DNA of 5,990 nucleotides from Eubacteriales bacterium (lineage in GTDB: Bacteria > Bacillota > Clostridia > Christensenellales > CAG-138). Positions 1 to 5,274 of the stretch are shown piece after piece. The stretch lies in assembly GCA_028701165.1 (NCBI GenBank), contig JAQVRG010000103.1:1-5990 (forward strand), in the 5' to 3' direction. The position numbers were made by a program, and so were the translations under genes. Below the pieces are notes generated by a model. The model saw nothing but the letters and a program-made list of their open reading frames with translations, made no database searches and was not told where the DNA came from. Numbering within the stretch: position 1 is the stretch's first letter; each line of letters opens with the position of its first letter.

Positions 1-601
1 GTACACCAAGGACATGACCGTTGTGTCCAACGCCTCCTGCACCACCAACTGCTTAGCGCCTCTTGCCAAGGTCATCAACGACAAGTTCGGCATCGTCGAG
101 GGCCTTATGACCACCGTGCATGCCACCACTGCCACGCAGAAGACCGTTGACGGCCCCTCCAAGAAGGATTGGCGCGGCGGCCGCGGCGCGGCGTTCAACA
201 TCATCCCCAGCTCCACCGGTGCTGCCAAGGCTGTCGGCAAGGTCATTCCCGAGCTCAACGGCAAACTTACCGGCATGGCGTTCCGCGTGCCCACCGCCGA
301 TGTGTCCGTGGTCGATCTGACCTGCCGTTTGGAGAAGGCCGCGACCTATGACGAGATCAAGGCCGCCATGAAGGCCGCCTCCGAGAGCGAAGCGCTCAAG
401 GACGTGATCGAGTACACCGAGGATAAGGTCGTTTCTTCCGACTTCATCCATGATCCCCATACCTCCATCTTCGACGCCGACGCCGGCATCAGCCTCAACG
501 AGCATTTCGTCAAGCTGGTCGCTTGGTACGACAACGAGTGGGGTTATTCCAACAAGGTCTGCGACCTGATCGCGCACATGGTCGAGGTAGATAATAAGTA
601 A
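1..601 (+). CDS. gap: glyceraldehyde-3-phosphate dehydrogenase, C-terminal part (5' end outside window)
   Basis: This is the catalytic part of the glycolytic enzyme that oxidatively phosphorylates glyceraldehyde 3-phosphate to 1,3-bisphosphoglycerate with NAD(P). The first complete codon is at base 2 and 199 residues are visible, about 60% of the usual 330-340; the Rossmann cofactor half lies upstream. The active-site motif SNASCTTNC holds the nucleophilic Cys at bases 38-40. The motif TTVHATTATQ carries the catalytic His. GMAFRVPT and the C-terminal WYDNEWGYSNKV are also standard. The insert TVDGPSKKDWRGGRGA places it in the GapA type shared by E. coli and eukaryotes, rather than the Bacillus/classical clostridial type (TNDQ..LD..H.D.RRAR). 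The codon set is restricted, as expected for a highly expressed gene. Cofactor preference cannot be read because the N-terminus is missing. A strong terminator 17 bases after the stop ends the transcript, so it is not cotranscribed with the next gene. Confidence 0.97.
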   Translation, partial: YTKDMTVVSNASCTTNCLAPLAKVINDKFGIVEGLMTTVHATTATQKTVDGPSKKDWRGGRGAAFNIIPSSTGAAKAVGKVIPELNGKLTGMAFRVPTADVSVVDLTCRLEKAATYDEIKAAMKAASESEALKDVIEYTEDKVVSSDFIHDPHTSIFDADAGISLNEHFVKLVAWYDNEWGYSNKVCDLIAHMVEVDNK

Positions 602-618
602 GACCGTTCATTTGGTGG

Positions 619-650
619 GCGCCTCTTTCCGGCCGGAAAGAGGCGCTTTT
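619..650 (+). terminator. intrinsic terminator of the gap gene
   Basis: A perfect 14-bp inverted repeat (619-632 pairing with 633-646, arm GCGCCTCTTTCCGG) is followed directly by TTTT at 647-650. The repeat has no spacer, so the real hairpin will open a few central bases as its loop. The position just after the gap stop codon makes rho-independent termination the natural reading. Confidence 0.9.
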
Positions 651-758
651 GCGTATCGAATCCATAGGAAAGAAATCGGTTTTTCGCTGGGCAAAAAATT
701 GTTCACAAACTGTTTGCTGATTGGGAACCTTTGGGCGCGCACCGGCGTATAGATTATA

Positions 759-767
759 TGATACAAT
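759..767 (+). promoter_or_regulatory. extended -10 promoter for the InlB-repeat protein gene
   Basis: TGA followed directly by TACAAT (762-767) matches the extended -10 element TGn-TATAAT, with five of six hexamer bases correct. No good -35 hexamer lies 17 bases upstream, which is typical of extended -10 promoters. The predicted transcript starts near 774 and leaves a leader of about 27 bases containing the GGAGGT ribosome binding site at 787-792. Overlapping TATGAT (757-762) is an alternative -10. Confidence 0.55.
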
Positions 768-800
768 GAGTGCATCCAAAGGGAATGGAGGTTCAATGCT

Positions 801-2294
801 ATGAAAAAAACGATGGCGCGCGTATTGGCGCTTGTGTTGTTGGGCTGCATGCTTCTGGGAATGTGGGCGCCGGCCGCGTCCGCCGCGACAAACCGGCCGA
901 CAGTGACGCTTGTTGAGGCGTCGGACATATCCGAAGCGGGCGCGCAGCTCAACGCTTTTGTCGCCTGCGCGCAGCGCTATAGCTACGACAGCGTGGGCTT
1001 CTATCTGAGCGCGGACAGAAGCAACTTGAACAAACAAAGATACACGACGACCTATAACCCGAAAGCGGCGTCCTTCGACCTTACGTTTTCGCAAAGCAGC
1101 GTAAGGGGGCTTTGCGGCGTTCTCAACGCCGGTTCTATCTACTATTATAAACTGTTCGTTATGCTAAACGGCATAGAGTATACAAGCGAGATCGGCTGGT
1201 TCCGTACGCTGGACGACGCTACGGCCGACAGAAAGGGCGCGCCGACCATCGTGGCGTACGACGCGGCGGAGATCACCATGGACAGCGCGACGCTTCGCGG
1301 CGCCGTCAGCAAAAATGCGTTGGGCTTGACGTTTTCAAAGATCGGCTTGCTGATGGGAACGTCCAAGACGTCGATGGCCGAGGTCGCCAGCAACGCGACG
1401 GGCAAGGGCAAGCTGCCGCAGGCCGCCTACTATGTGAACCGGTATAAGAAGCTGTCGCCGCTTACCACCTACTATTATCAGTTTTTCGCCGTGACGAAGG
1501 CGGGCGCGTCCTATGTAAGCCCGGTCAAGAGCTTTACGACCCTCGCGCCGTACCACACGGTGACCTTCCAGCCTAACGGCGGTATGCTCACGCAGATGGG
1601 CGCTATGATCGTCTATCCCGGCCAGCCCTATGCGTTTGCGGAGATCCCTTACCGGCAGGGCTATACCTTCGCCGGCTGGTATACGCTGCCCAACGGCGGC
1701 AGCAGGGTCGCTGAAAGCGGCGTATGGATGTACGACGCGGACGTGACGCTCTACGCCATGTGGACGCAGGGCGCAGCGCCGATCACCGGCGGCGAGCTGC
1801 TGGTCTATTTCGATCTCAATTACGATAATTTGGGCGCGACGGAAAGTAAAACCGTCAAAGCGGGGAAGAAGTACGGAACGCTGCCCGAGCCTGCCCGCGC
1901 TGGCTATTGGTTTGCGGGCTGGTATACCGCCAAGGAAAGCGGTACGCGCGTGAAATCCTCCACGCGTGCTAACGGGATGGGGACGCAGGTGCTTTACGCC
2001 ATTTGGACGCCTAGAACGGCGCAGGTCAAGTTTAACCCCAACGGCGGCAGCGTGACCCCCAAGGAAGCCAAGCTTGCCTACGGCACGGCCTATGCGCTGC
2101 CCGTCCCGTCGCGGGAGGGCTATACCTTTGCCGGATGGAATACCGCCAAGGATGGAAGCGGCACGATGGTGCTGACCGACACGCCTTGGATGTACAGCGA
2201 GAAGGTCACGCTCTACGCGCAGTGGACGCAGATACCGACTGCGCTTACGCCCACAGCGCCGCAGGGAGGTATGACGGTCGTACCGGTCGGTTAA
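801..2294 (+). CDS. secreted protein with two FN3-like modules and three InlB B-type repeats
   Basis: This is a predicted exported protein of 497 residues and unknown function. Residues 1-28 form a Sec signal peptide: KK at the N-terminus, a hydrophobic core, and cleavage after ASA at about residue 28. Two related beta-sandwich modules follow (about 32-137 and 147-248). Each ends in a YYYK/YYYQ...FRTL/FTTL pattern like fibronectin type III domains. Three InlB B-type (Listeria-Bacteroides, Flg_new family) repeats then occupy about 251-323, 333-404 and 407-477, each with GY(T/W)FAGW and ending in LYA.WT. The C-terminal 20 residues are Thr/Pro/Gly-rich, with no LPXTG motif, membrane helix or S-layer domain, so the protein is either released or held non-covalently. 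The mature part has only two cysteines, C56 and C105, both in the first module. The start is fixed by GGAGGT eight bases upstream. The gene stands alone between two terminators. Such repeats commonly act in adhesion or surface display, but the partner here is unknown. Confidence 0.92.
   Translation: MKKTMARVLALVLLGCMLLGMWAPAASAATNRPTVTLVEASDISEAGAQLNAFVACAQRYSYDSVGFYLSADRSNLNKQRYTTTYNPKAASFDLTFSQSSVRGLCGVLNAGSIYYYKLFVMLNGIEYTSEIGWFRTLDDATADRKGAPTIVAYDAAEITMDSATLRGAVSKNALGLTFSKIGLLMGTSKTSMAEVASNATGKGKLPQAAYYVNRYKKLSPLTTYYYQFFAVTKAGASYVSPVKSFTTLAPYHTVTFQPNGGMLTQMGAMIVYPGQPYAFAEIPYRQGYTFAGWYTLPNGGSRVAESGVWMYDADVTLYAMWTQGAAPITGGELLVYFDLNYDNLGATESKTVKAGKKYGTLPEPARAGYWFAGWYTAKESGTRVKSSTRANGMGTQVLYAIWTPRTAQVKFNPNGGSVTPKEAKLAYGTAYALPVPSREGYTFAGWNTAKDGSGTMVLTDTPWMYSEKVTLYAQWTQIPTALTPTAPQGGMTVVPVG
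1551..2231 (+). repeat. three tandem InlB B-type repeats within the secreted protein
   Basis: Three in-frame repeats of about 70-73 codons cover roughly 1551-1769, 1797-2012 and 2019-2231. The first and third are the closest pair (F.PNGG near the start, GYTFAGW in the middle, WMY..(D/K)VTLYA.WTQ at the end). The second is more diverged (FDLNYDN, GYWFAGW, VLYAIWTP). Linkers are short, 9 and 2 residues. Nucleotide similarity is patchy, so these are old duplications and not recent slippage copies. Confidence 0.85.
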
Positions 2295-2314
2295 AGCACA
2301 TATCGATTTTGATT

Positions 2315-2354
2315 AAAAATAAGCGGAGCCGAATGATTTCGGCCCGCTTATTTT
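2315..2354. terminator. bidirectional terminator between convergent genes
   Basis: AAAATAAGCGG (2316-2326) pairs with CCGCTTATTTT (2344-2354), and GCCGAA (2328-2333) pairs with TTCGGC (2338-2343) around a TGAT loop; a single A at 2327 is bulged. The arm ends in TTTT on the plus strand, and the A tract at 2315-2319 gives a U run on the minus strand. The hairpin can therefore stop both the secreted-protein gene arriving from the left and the repressor gene arriving from the right, whose stop codon is only 17 bases away. Confidence 0.88.
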
Positions 2355-2371
2355 CATTCACGCTTTGCGAT

Positions 2372-2998
2372 CTATAGCCCGCGAATGCGTACCTCTACGA
2401 CCCGCCCGATGATCTGCACGTCGCCTTCGGATACGATGAGGGGTTCGTAGCGGACGTTCGCGGGGATCAGCATCAAGTGTGGCGGCATCCATTTGAGCTT
2501 GCGCACCAAAACCTCGTCGCCCGTGCGCACCACGGCGATCTGCCCGTTTTCCACGCGAGGCTGTACCTTGACGAGTACCAGCGCGCCCTCGGGGATGAAT
2601 TCCCCTATCATGCAGTCGCCTTCCACTTCCATATAGAAATAATCGCCCATGCGTACATCGACGGCGGGCACGGGGATGTATTCGGTGATGTTCTCCTCGG
2701 CGAGCATGGGAAGCCCCGCGTGTACGCGGCCGACAAGCGGCACGCCCACGGCCTCCCGCACCGGCATGAACAGCGCGGAAAGATCGCCCCTTGGCTTGGG
2801 GATGGGGTTTGCGTCCCGGCAAAGCATATGATCGGCGCTGACGTCAAAAATATCACATAGCTTAAGAAGCATTTCCGGCGGCAGCGCCACGCGGCCTGTT
2901 TCGTATTTACATACCGCGGCCTTTTGTACGCCCAGAAGCGCGCCCAATTCATCCTGCGTCATTTTACGGGCGCGGCGAAGTTCTCTTACGCGATTCAT
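2372..2998 (-). CDS. XRE-family repressor with LexA/CI-type S24 domain and altered catalytic dyad
   Basis: This is a two-domain transcriptional repressor of 208 residues. Residues about 3-59 form an XRE/CI-type helix-turn-helix (LRRARKMTQDELGALLGVQK, then KYETG). Residues about 86-205 form an S24 self-cleavage domain (VPLVGRVHAGLP, EGDCM, NGQIAVVR, then EVLVRKLK). In this family DNA damage and RecA normally trigger self-cleavage at Ala-Gly, here A94-G95. The catalytic Ser position is Cys129 and the catalytic Lys position is Arg166, with Lys167 adjacent. Spacings of 35 and 37 residues equal those of E. coli LexA (A84-S119-K156). Classical LexA has a winged helix at its N-terminus, so this is not lexA itself. 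The start at 2998 is preferred because GGGAGGT lies four bases before it; an in-frame ATG at 3052 lacks such a site. The gene is transcribed divergently from a small membrane-protein gene, and palindromes in both promoters suggest autoregulation. Confidence 0.94.
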   Translation of the reverse strand: MNRVRELRRARKMTQDELGALLGVQKAAVCKYETGRVALPPEMLLKLCDIFDVSADHMLCRDANPIPKPRGDLSALFMPVREAVGVPLVGRVHAGLPMLAEENITEYIPVPAVDVRMGDYFYMEVEGDCMIGEFIPEGALVLVKVQPRVENGQIAVVRTGDEVLVRKLKWMPPHLMLIPANVRYEPLIVSEGDVQIIGRVVEVRIRGL

Positions 2999-3002
2999 GC
3001 TG

Positions 3003-3009
3003 ACCTCCC
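3003..3009 (-). promoter_or_regulatory. ribosome binding site that fixes the repressor start
   Basis: On the minus strand GGGAGGT is followed by CAGC and then ATG at 2998. This decides between the starts at 2998 and 3052: the upstream one would add 18 residues that do not belong to the XRE fold and would also lie upstream of the predicted transcription start. Confidence 0.85.
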
Positions 3010-3023
3010 ATTTCGTTTTCACT

Positions 3024-3052
3024 ATCGTATCTGAAACGGATACAAAAAGCAA
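3024..3052 (-). promoter_or_regulatory. promoter of the S24 repressor gene
   Basis: On the minus strand TTGCTT (3052-3047) and TACGAT (3029-3024) are separated by 17 bases. Both hexamers deviate from consensus, so the promoter should be weak to moderate. Transcription would begin near 3017 and give a leader of about 18 bases. The 17-bp palindrome at 3027-3043 overlaps the -10 and most of the spacer, which suggests that the repressor can shut off its own gene. Confidence 0.55.
3027..3043. promoter_or_regulatory. candidate repressor operator O1 (leftward promoter)
   Basis: The sequence GTATCTGAAACGGATAC is an inverted repeat with 5-bp perfect arms GTATC/GATAC around 7 bases. It overlaps the -10 and spacer of the minus-strand promoter. 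Its arms match those of the palindrome at 3091-3107 (GTATCT...(A/G)GATA), so one dimeric protein probably binds both. The divergently encoded XRE repressor is the obvious candidate, by inference. Confidence 0.6.
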
Positions 3053-3070
3053 GAAAAAAGTTTCATTGAG

Positions 3071-3084
3071 TACCGTTTTTGGTA
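3071..3084. promoter_or_regulatory. small inverted repeat abutting the rightward -35, possible weak third operator
   Basis: TACC (3071-3074) and GGTA (3081-3084) form a 4-bp inverted repeat around GTTTTT, directly before the TTGACA box at 3085. In the 17-base register 3069-3085 it shares a CCGTTT core and the outer TA with the reverse complement of the palindrome at 3027-3043, but it lacks the GTATC arm. It could be a degenerate site for the same repressor or chance. Confidence 0.25.
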
Positions 3085-3113
3085 TTGACAGTATCTATTT
3101 TAGATATTATAAT
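3085..3113 (+). promoter_or_regulatory. perfect-consensus sigma-A promoter, rightward
   Basis: TTGACA (3085-3090) and TATAAT (3108-3113) are separated by exactly 17 bases, a full match to the housekeeping promoter consensus. Transcription should begin near 3120 and give a leader of about 72 bases before the small membrane-protein gene. A promoter this strong generally needs a repressor, and its whole spacer is a palindrome. Confidence 0.92.
3091..3107. promoter_or_regulatory. candidate repressor operator O2 (spacer of the consensus promoter)
   Basis: TATCTA-TTT-TAGATA (3092-3106) is a perfect inverted repeat with 6-bp arms. With one flanking base on each side it fills exactly the 17 bases between the -35 and -10 boxes. 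Bound protein here would block RNA polymerase. The half-site matches the palindrome at 3027-3043, and the two centres lie 64 bp apart, about six helical turns, so both face the same side of the DNA. Confidence 0.7.
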
Positions 3114-3191
3114 GCAATACATAAACAAAACGGCAACAAAGTTTTCAAATAAAGATACATAAGATTTCCGAAAAGGATATTAGGAGGCAGC

Positions 3192-3389
3192 ATGAATTAC
3201 TTTGGTATGTTCTTTTCCTTTATGATCCCCGGCTTGATACTCGGTGCGATGGCGGTAGCCGTATTCGGTGAGAAGAAGCGCGCGTTTGCGCCGAACGCGA
3301 AGAAAAGGCGGGATGGCGCGGCGGAGAGCGGAAGAAATAAGCTGTATATTTGCGACCTCGCGGCCGAGCTTCGAGAAGACGCCGCCTGA
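3192..3389 (+). CDS. small single-pass membrane protein, function unknown
   Basis: This 65-residue protein is not one I recognise. Residues about 4-26 (FGMFFSFMIPGLILGAMAVAVF) form one hydrophobic membrane segment. A basic stretch follows (about 27-48, including KKR, KKRR and GRNK), then an acidic end (LAAELREDAA). The positive residues after the helix predict an outside N-terminus and a cytoplasmic tail. AGGAGG lies four bases before the ATG, and a perfect-consensus promoter lies upstream, so expression should be strong when derepressed. Divergent placement next to an S24-type repressor recalls lexA-yneA of Bacillus, where a small membrane protein blocks division in the SOS response, but there is no visible sequence likeness and no LysM domain, so that role is only a hypothesis. 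No clear terminator follows, so transcripts may continue into the propeller gene. Confidence 0.8.
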   Translation: MNYFGMFFSFMIPGLILGAMAVAVFGEKKRAFAPNAKKRRDGAAESGRNKLYICDLAAELREDAA

Positions 3390-3406
3390 TTTCGTTTTGC
3401 GGCGGG

Positions 3407-3435
3407 TTGCTCACGGCAATAATTTGGAGTATACT
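3407..3435 (+). promoter_or_regulatory. probable promoter of the propeller-hflX unit
   Basis: TTGCTC (3407-3412) and TATACT (3430-3435) are separated by 17 bases. The -10 is a five-of-six match; the -35 keeps only TTG. Transcription would start near 3442, and the leader holds AGAGGT at 3458-3463, nine to ten bases before the ATG at 3472. This gives the downstream genes a source of transcription independent of the consensus promoter at 3085. Confidence 0.55.
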
Positions 3436-3471
3436 GATAAACGAAGAATTATGCTTAAGAGGTAACGTTTC

Positions 3472-5274
3472 ATGCCAAGACAGACGCGCCGCAGGCGACG
3501 CAGCGTACAGCCCAGATTTTTCGTTATCCTGTTTTTATTTATCATCGCCGTCGTTATGGGCGCGTTGGTGTTGACCGACGTTTTTGTGCCTGACAAAAGG
3601 TCTGAGAAAACGGAAGAAAAGCCGGGCTTGTTGGAAAGTATCTTTGCAAAGGACGAACCAACGCCCACGCCGCGGCCTACGCCCACGCCGTCGCCCACGC
3701 CTACGCCGGTGCCGACCTTTAACCCCGCGCCCGTTGAGGGTACGCGGCCGGAGGATTTCGGCTTGGAATGGGCGATGGAGGTGAACGGCCAGACCGTGGA
3801 GACCTATCAGGCGGACGCGCCGATCGACTTGCTCGAGGGTGAAGATTATACCGAAGCGGAAGGGATCATTACCTTTCGCGGCAACAATTTTAGGGACGGC
3901 GCTTCCTACGGCGTTGTAAAGCTTTCCGAAAAGACGCTGGACGAGGCCGGCGCTTGGACGTTTTCCGTCGGCAGTATGTCAAAGATGTACGGCGAGGGCT
4001 CGTGGACGGGCTGCGGTTGGACGGGGCAGCCCTTGATCGTGCGCTGGCCGCAGGAAACCAAGCAGCATATGAATATGTATGACGCGGCCAAAGCGGATCC
4101 GGCGCTTGTGGAGGTGATCTACGCCACCATGGACGGCCGCATCTACTTCCTTGATTTGGCGACAGGCCAAAAGACGCGCGATCCGATCGATACGGGCTTC
4201 CCCTTCAAGGGCGCGGGCGCTCTGGATCCGCGCGGGTATCCGCTCATGTTTGTGGGCGCGGGCGACGACAGCCCCAGCAAGGGCAGCGCGCGCGCGTTTA
4301 TCATCAGCCTGATCGACGGCTCGGTGCTCTATGAGTTCGGCGTGGAGGATCCTTTCGCGTGGCGCGCGTGGACGGCGTTTGACAGCTCCGCGCTGGTGGA
4401 CGCGGAAACGGATACGTTGATTTTCCCGGGTGAAAGCGGCATTCTCTATCTCTTTAAGCTGCATACGCAATATGACAAAGCGGCGGGCACGATATCGGTA
4501 TCGCCCGAGGTCGTGAAATGGCGTTATCGCGGCGCGAAAACGGATACGACGGGCAAGGACGGCAGCGAGGGCTGGTGGCTTGGCATGGAGGATTCCGCCA
4601 TCGTTTGGCGCGGACACGCGATCTTTACGGATAACGGCGGCCATATGATCTGCTTGGATCTCAATAATCTTACCCCCGTATGGGTGCAGGATACGCTGGA
4701 TGATACCAACTGCACGCCCGTATTTGAGCTGGAGGGGACGGAGCATCATCCGTATGTATACACCTCCACCTCTTTCCACGGCGGATGGCGCGCGGCTGCG
4801 GACAGAACGGCGCGCATTCCCATATGGAAGGTGGATGCGGTAAACGGCAAGGTGGTATGGGAAAACAACGATTTTGAGTGCGAGACGATATCCGGCGTTT
4901 CCGGCGGCGTGCAGGGTACCATGGCGATCGGCAAAAACAAGCTTGCCGATATGATCTTCGTGCCTGTCGCCATGACGGAGGGCTCTAAGGGTAAGCTCGT
5001 GGCGCTTAGTAAGGCGGACGGCCATCAGGTGTGGTGCTGCGACTTTTTGGGGTATCCGTGGAGCAGTCCCGTCACTGTTTACGACGCCGCAGGTAACGGC
5101 TATATCATCCAATGCAACAAGTCGGGCTATATCCATTTGATAGACGGCATGACCGGTACGATCCTGTTTGAAATGAGTCTCGGTTCCAACATCGAAGCGT
5201 CTCCCGCCGTATTTGAAAATACGATCGTCGTGGGTACGCGGGGCGGCCTGATTTACGGGCTGAAGATCAAATGA
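3472..5274 (+). CDS. membrane-anchored PQQ-like beta-propeller protein
   Basis: This is a predicted bitopic protein of 600 residues with an extracytoplasmic beta-propeller. The N-terminus is highly basic (RQTRRRRR), followed by one membrane helix at about 16-36 that acts as an uncleaved anchor. A charged stretch and a Thr-Pro linker (64-81) lead to the globular part. Residues about 134-142 (TFRGNNFRD) precede a series of propeller strands of PQQ/BamB type, with motifs such as GRIYFLDLATGQ (from about 219), GILYLFKL, HMICLDL, WKVDAVNGKVVW, GKLVALSKADGHQVW, GYIHLIDGMTGTILFE and the final GGLIYGLKIK. I count about seven or eight blades. Nothing shows PQQ binding or enzyme activity; such propellers often serve as binding scaffolds. 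The next gene, hflX, starts inside its stop codon, so the two are translationally coupled. The specific role is unknown. Confidence 0.9.
   Translation: MPRQTRRRRRSVQPRFFVILFLFIIAVVMGALVLTDVFVPDKRSEKTEEKPGLLESIFAKDEPTPTPRPTPTPSPTPTPVPTFNPAPVEGTRPEDFGLEWAMEVNGQTVETYQADAPIDLLEGEDYTEAEGIITFRGNNFRDGASYGVVKLSEKTLDEAGAWTFSVGSMSKMYGEGSWTGCGWTGQPLIVRWPQETKQHMNMYDAAKADPALVEVIYATMDGRIYFLDLATGQKTRDPIDTGFPFKGAGALDPRGYPLMFVGAGDDSPSKGSARAFIISLIDGSVLYEFGVEDPFAWRAWTAFDSSALVDAETDTLIFPGESGILYLFKLHTQYDKAAGTISVSPEVVKWRYRGAKTDTTGKDGSEGWWLGMEDSAIVWRGHAIFTDNGGHMICLDLNNLTPVWVQDTLDDTNCTPVFELEGTEHHPYVYTSTSFHGGWRAAADRTARIPIWKVDAVNGKVVWENNDFECETISGVSGGVQGTMAIGKNKLADMIFVPVAMTEGSKGKLVALSKADGHQVWCCDFLGYPWSSPVTVYDAAGNGYIIQCNKSGYIHLIDGMTGTILFEMSLGSNIEASPAVFENTIVVGTRGGLIYGLKIK
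3661..3714 (+). repeat. hexanucleotide repeat encoding a Thr-Pro linker
   Basis: Nine degenerate copies of a 6-base unit (type ACGCCC / ACGCCG) encode alternating Thr/Arg/Ser/Val-Pro pairs at residues 64-81. The linker would be extended and rigid, and holds the propeller away from the membrane. Synonymous third-base variation shows selection on the protein, though short repeats of this kind can also change length by slippage. Confidence 0.85.

Noticed and set aside
837..848. Possible lipobox LLGC (residues 13-16) in the secreted protein
   Set aside because: The Cys sits in the middle of the hydrophobic core, which continues for several more residues and ends in a good type I site (ASA at 26-28).
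510..1094. Minus-strand open frame of 194 codons spanning the gap terminator and the start of the secreted-protein gene
   Set aside because: It runs through a strong terminator and promoter region, is antisense to two convincing genes, and its product is basic and low in recognisable structure.
2372..3052. The repressor starting at 3052 (226 residues), or being lexA itself
   Set aside because: The extra 18 residues do not fit the XRE fold, the GGGAGGT site serves 2998, and 3052 lies at the -35 of the predicted promoter. The N-terminal domain is XRE type and not the LexA winged helix, so no lexA symbol is given.
2372..3389. Prophage lysogeny switch (CI-like repressor with divergent promoter)
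   Set aside because: No integrase, excisionase, replication or structural phage gene is near. The neighbours look like chromosomal genes, so a phage origin of the repressor pair cannot be supported from this window.
3380..3404. Hairpin after the small membrane-protein gene as a terminator
   Set aside because: Arms are only 6 bp, the loop is 13 bases, and no T tract follows the second arm.
3661..3714. Short tandem repeats as a CRISPR-like or regulatory array
   Set aside because: The unit is 6 bases without spacers and is in frame, coding for a Thr-Pro linker.
5035..5040. Adjacent cysteines C522-C523 (WCCD) in the propeller protein, recalling the vicinal disulfide of PQQ-dependent alcohol dehydrogenases
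   Set aside because: The surrounding active-site text of those enzymes and their catalytic Asp/metal ligands are not visible, and the protein is tethered by a long linker. The similarity is probably chance.
3979..5136. Long open frame of 385 codons on the minus strand
   Set aside because: It lies wholly antisense to the propeller gene, has an Arg/His/Ala-rich composition typical of a GC-rich shadow frame, and shows no recognisable domain.
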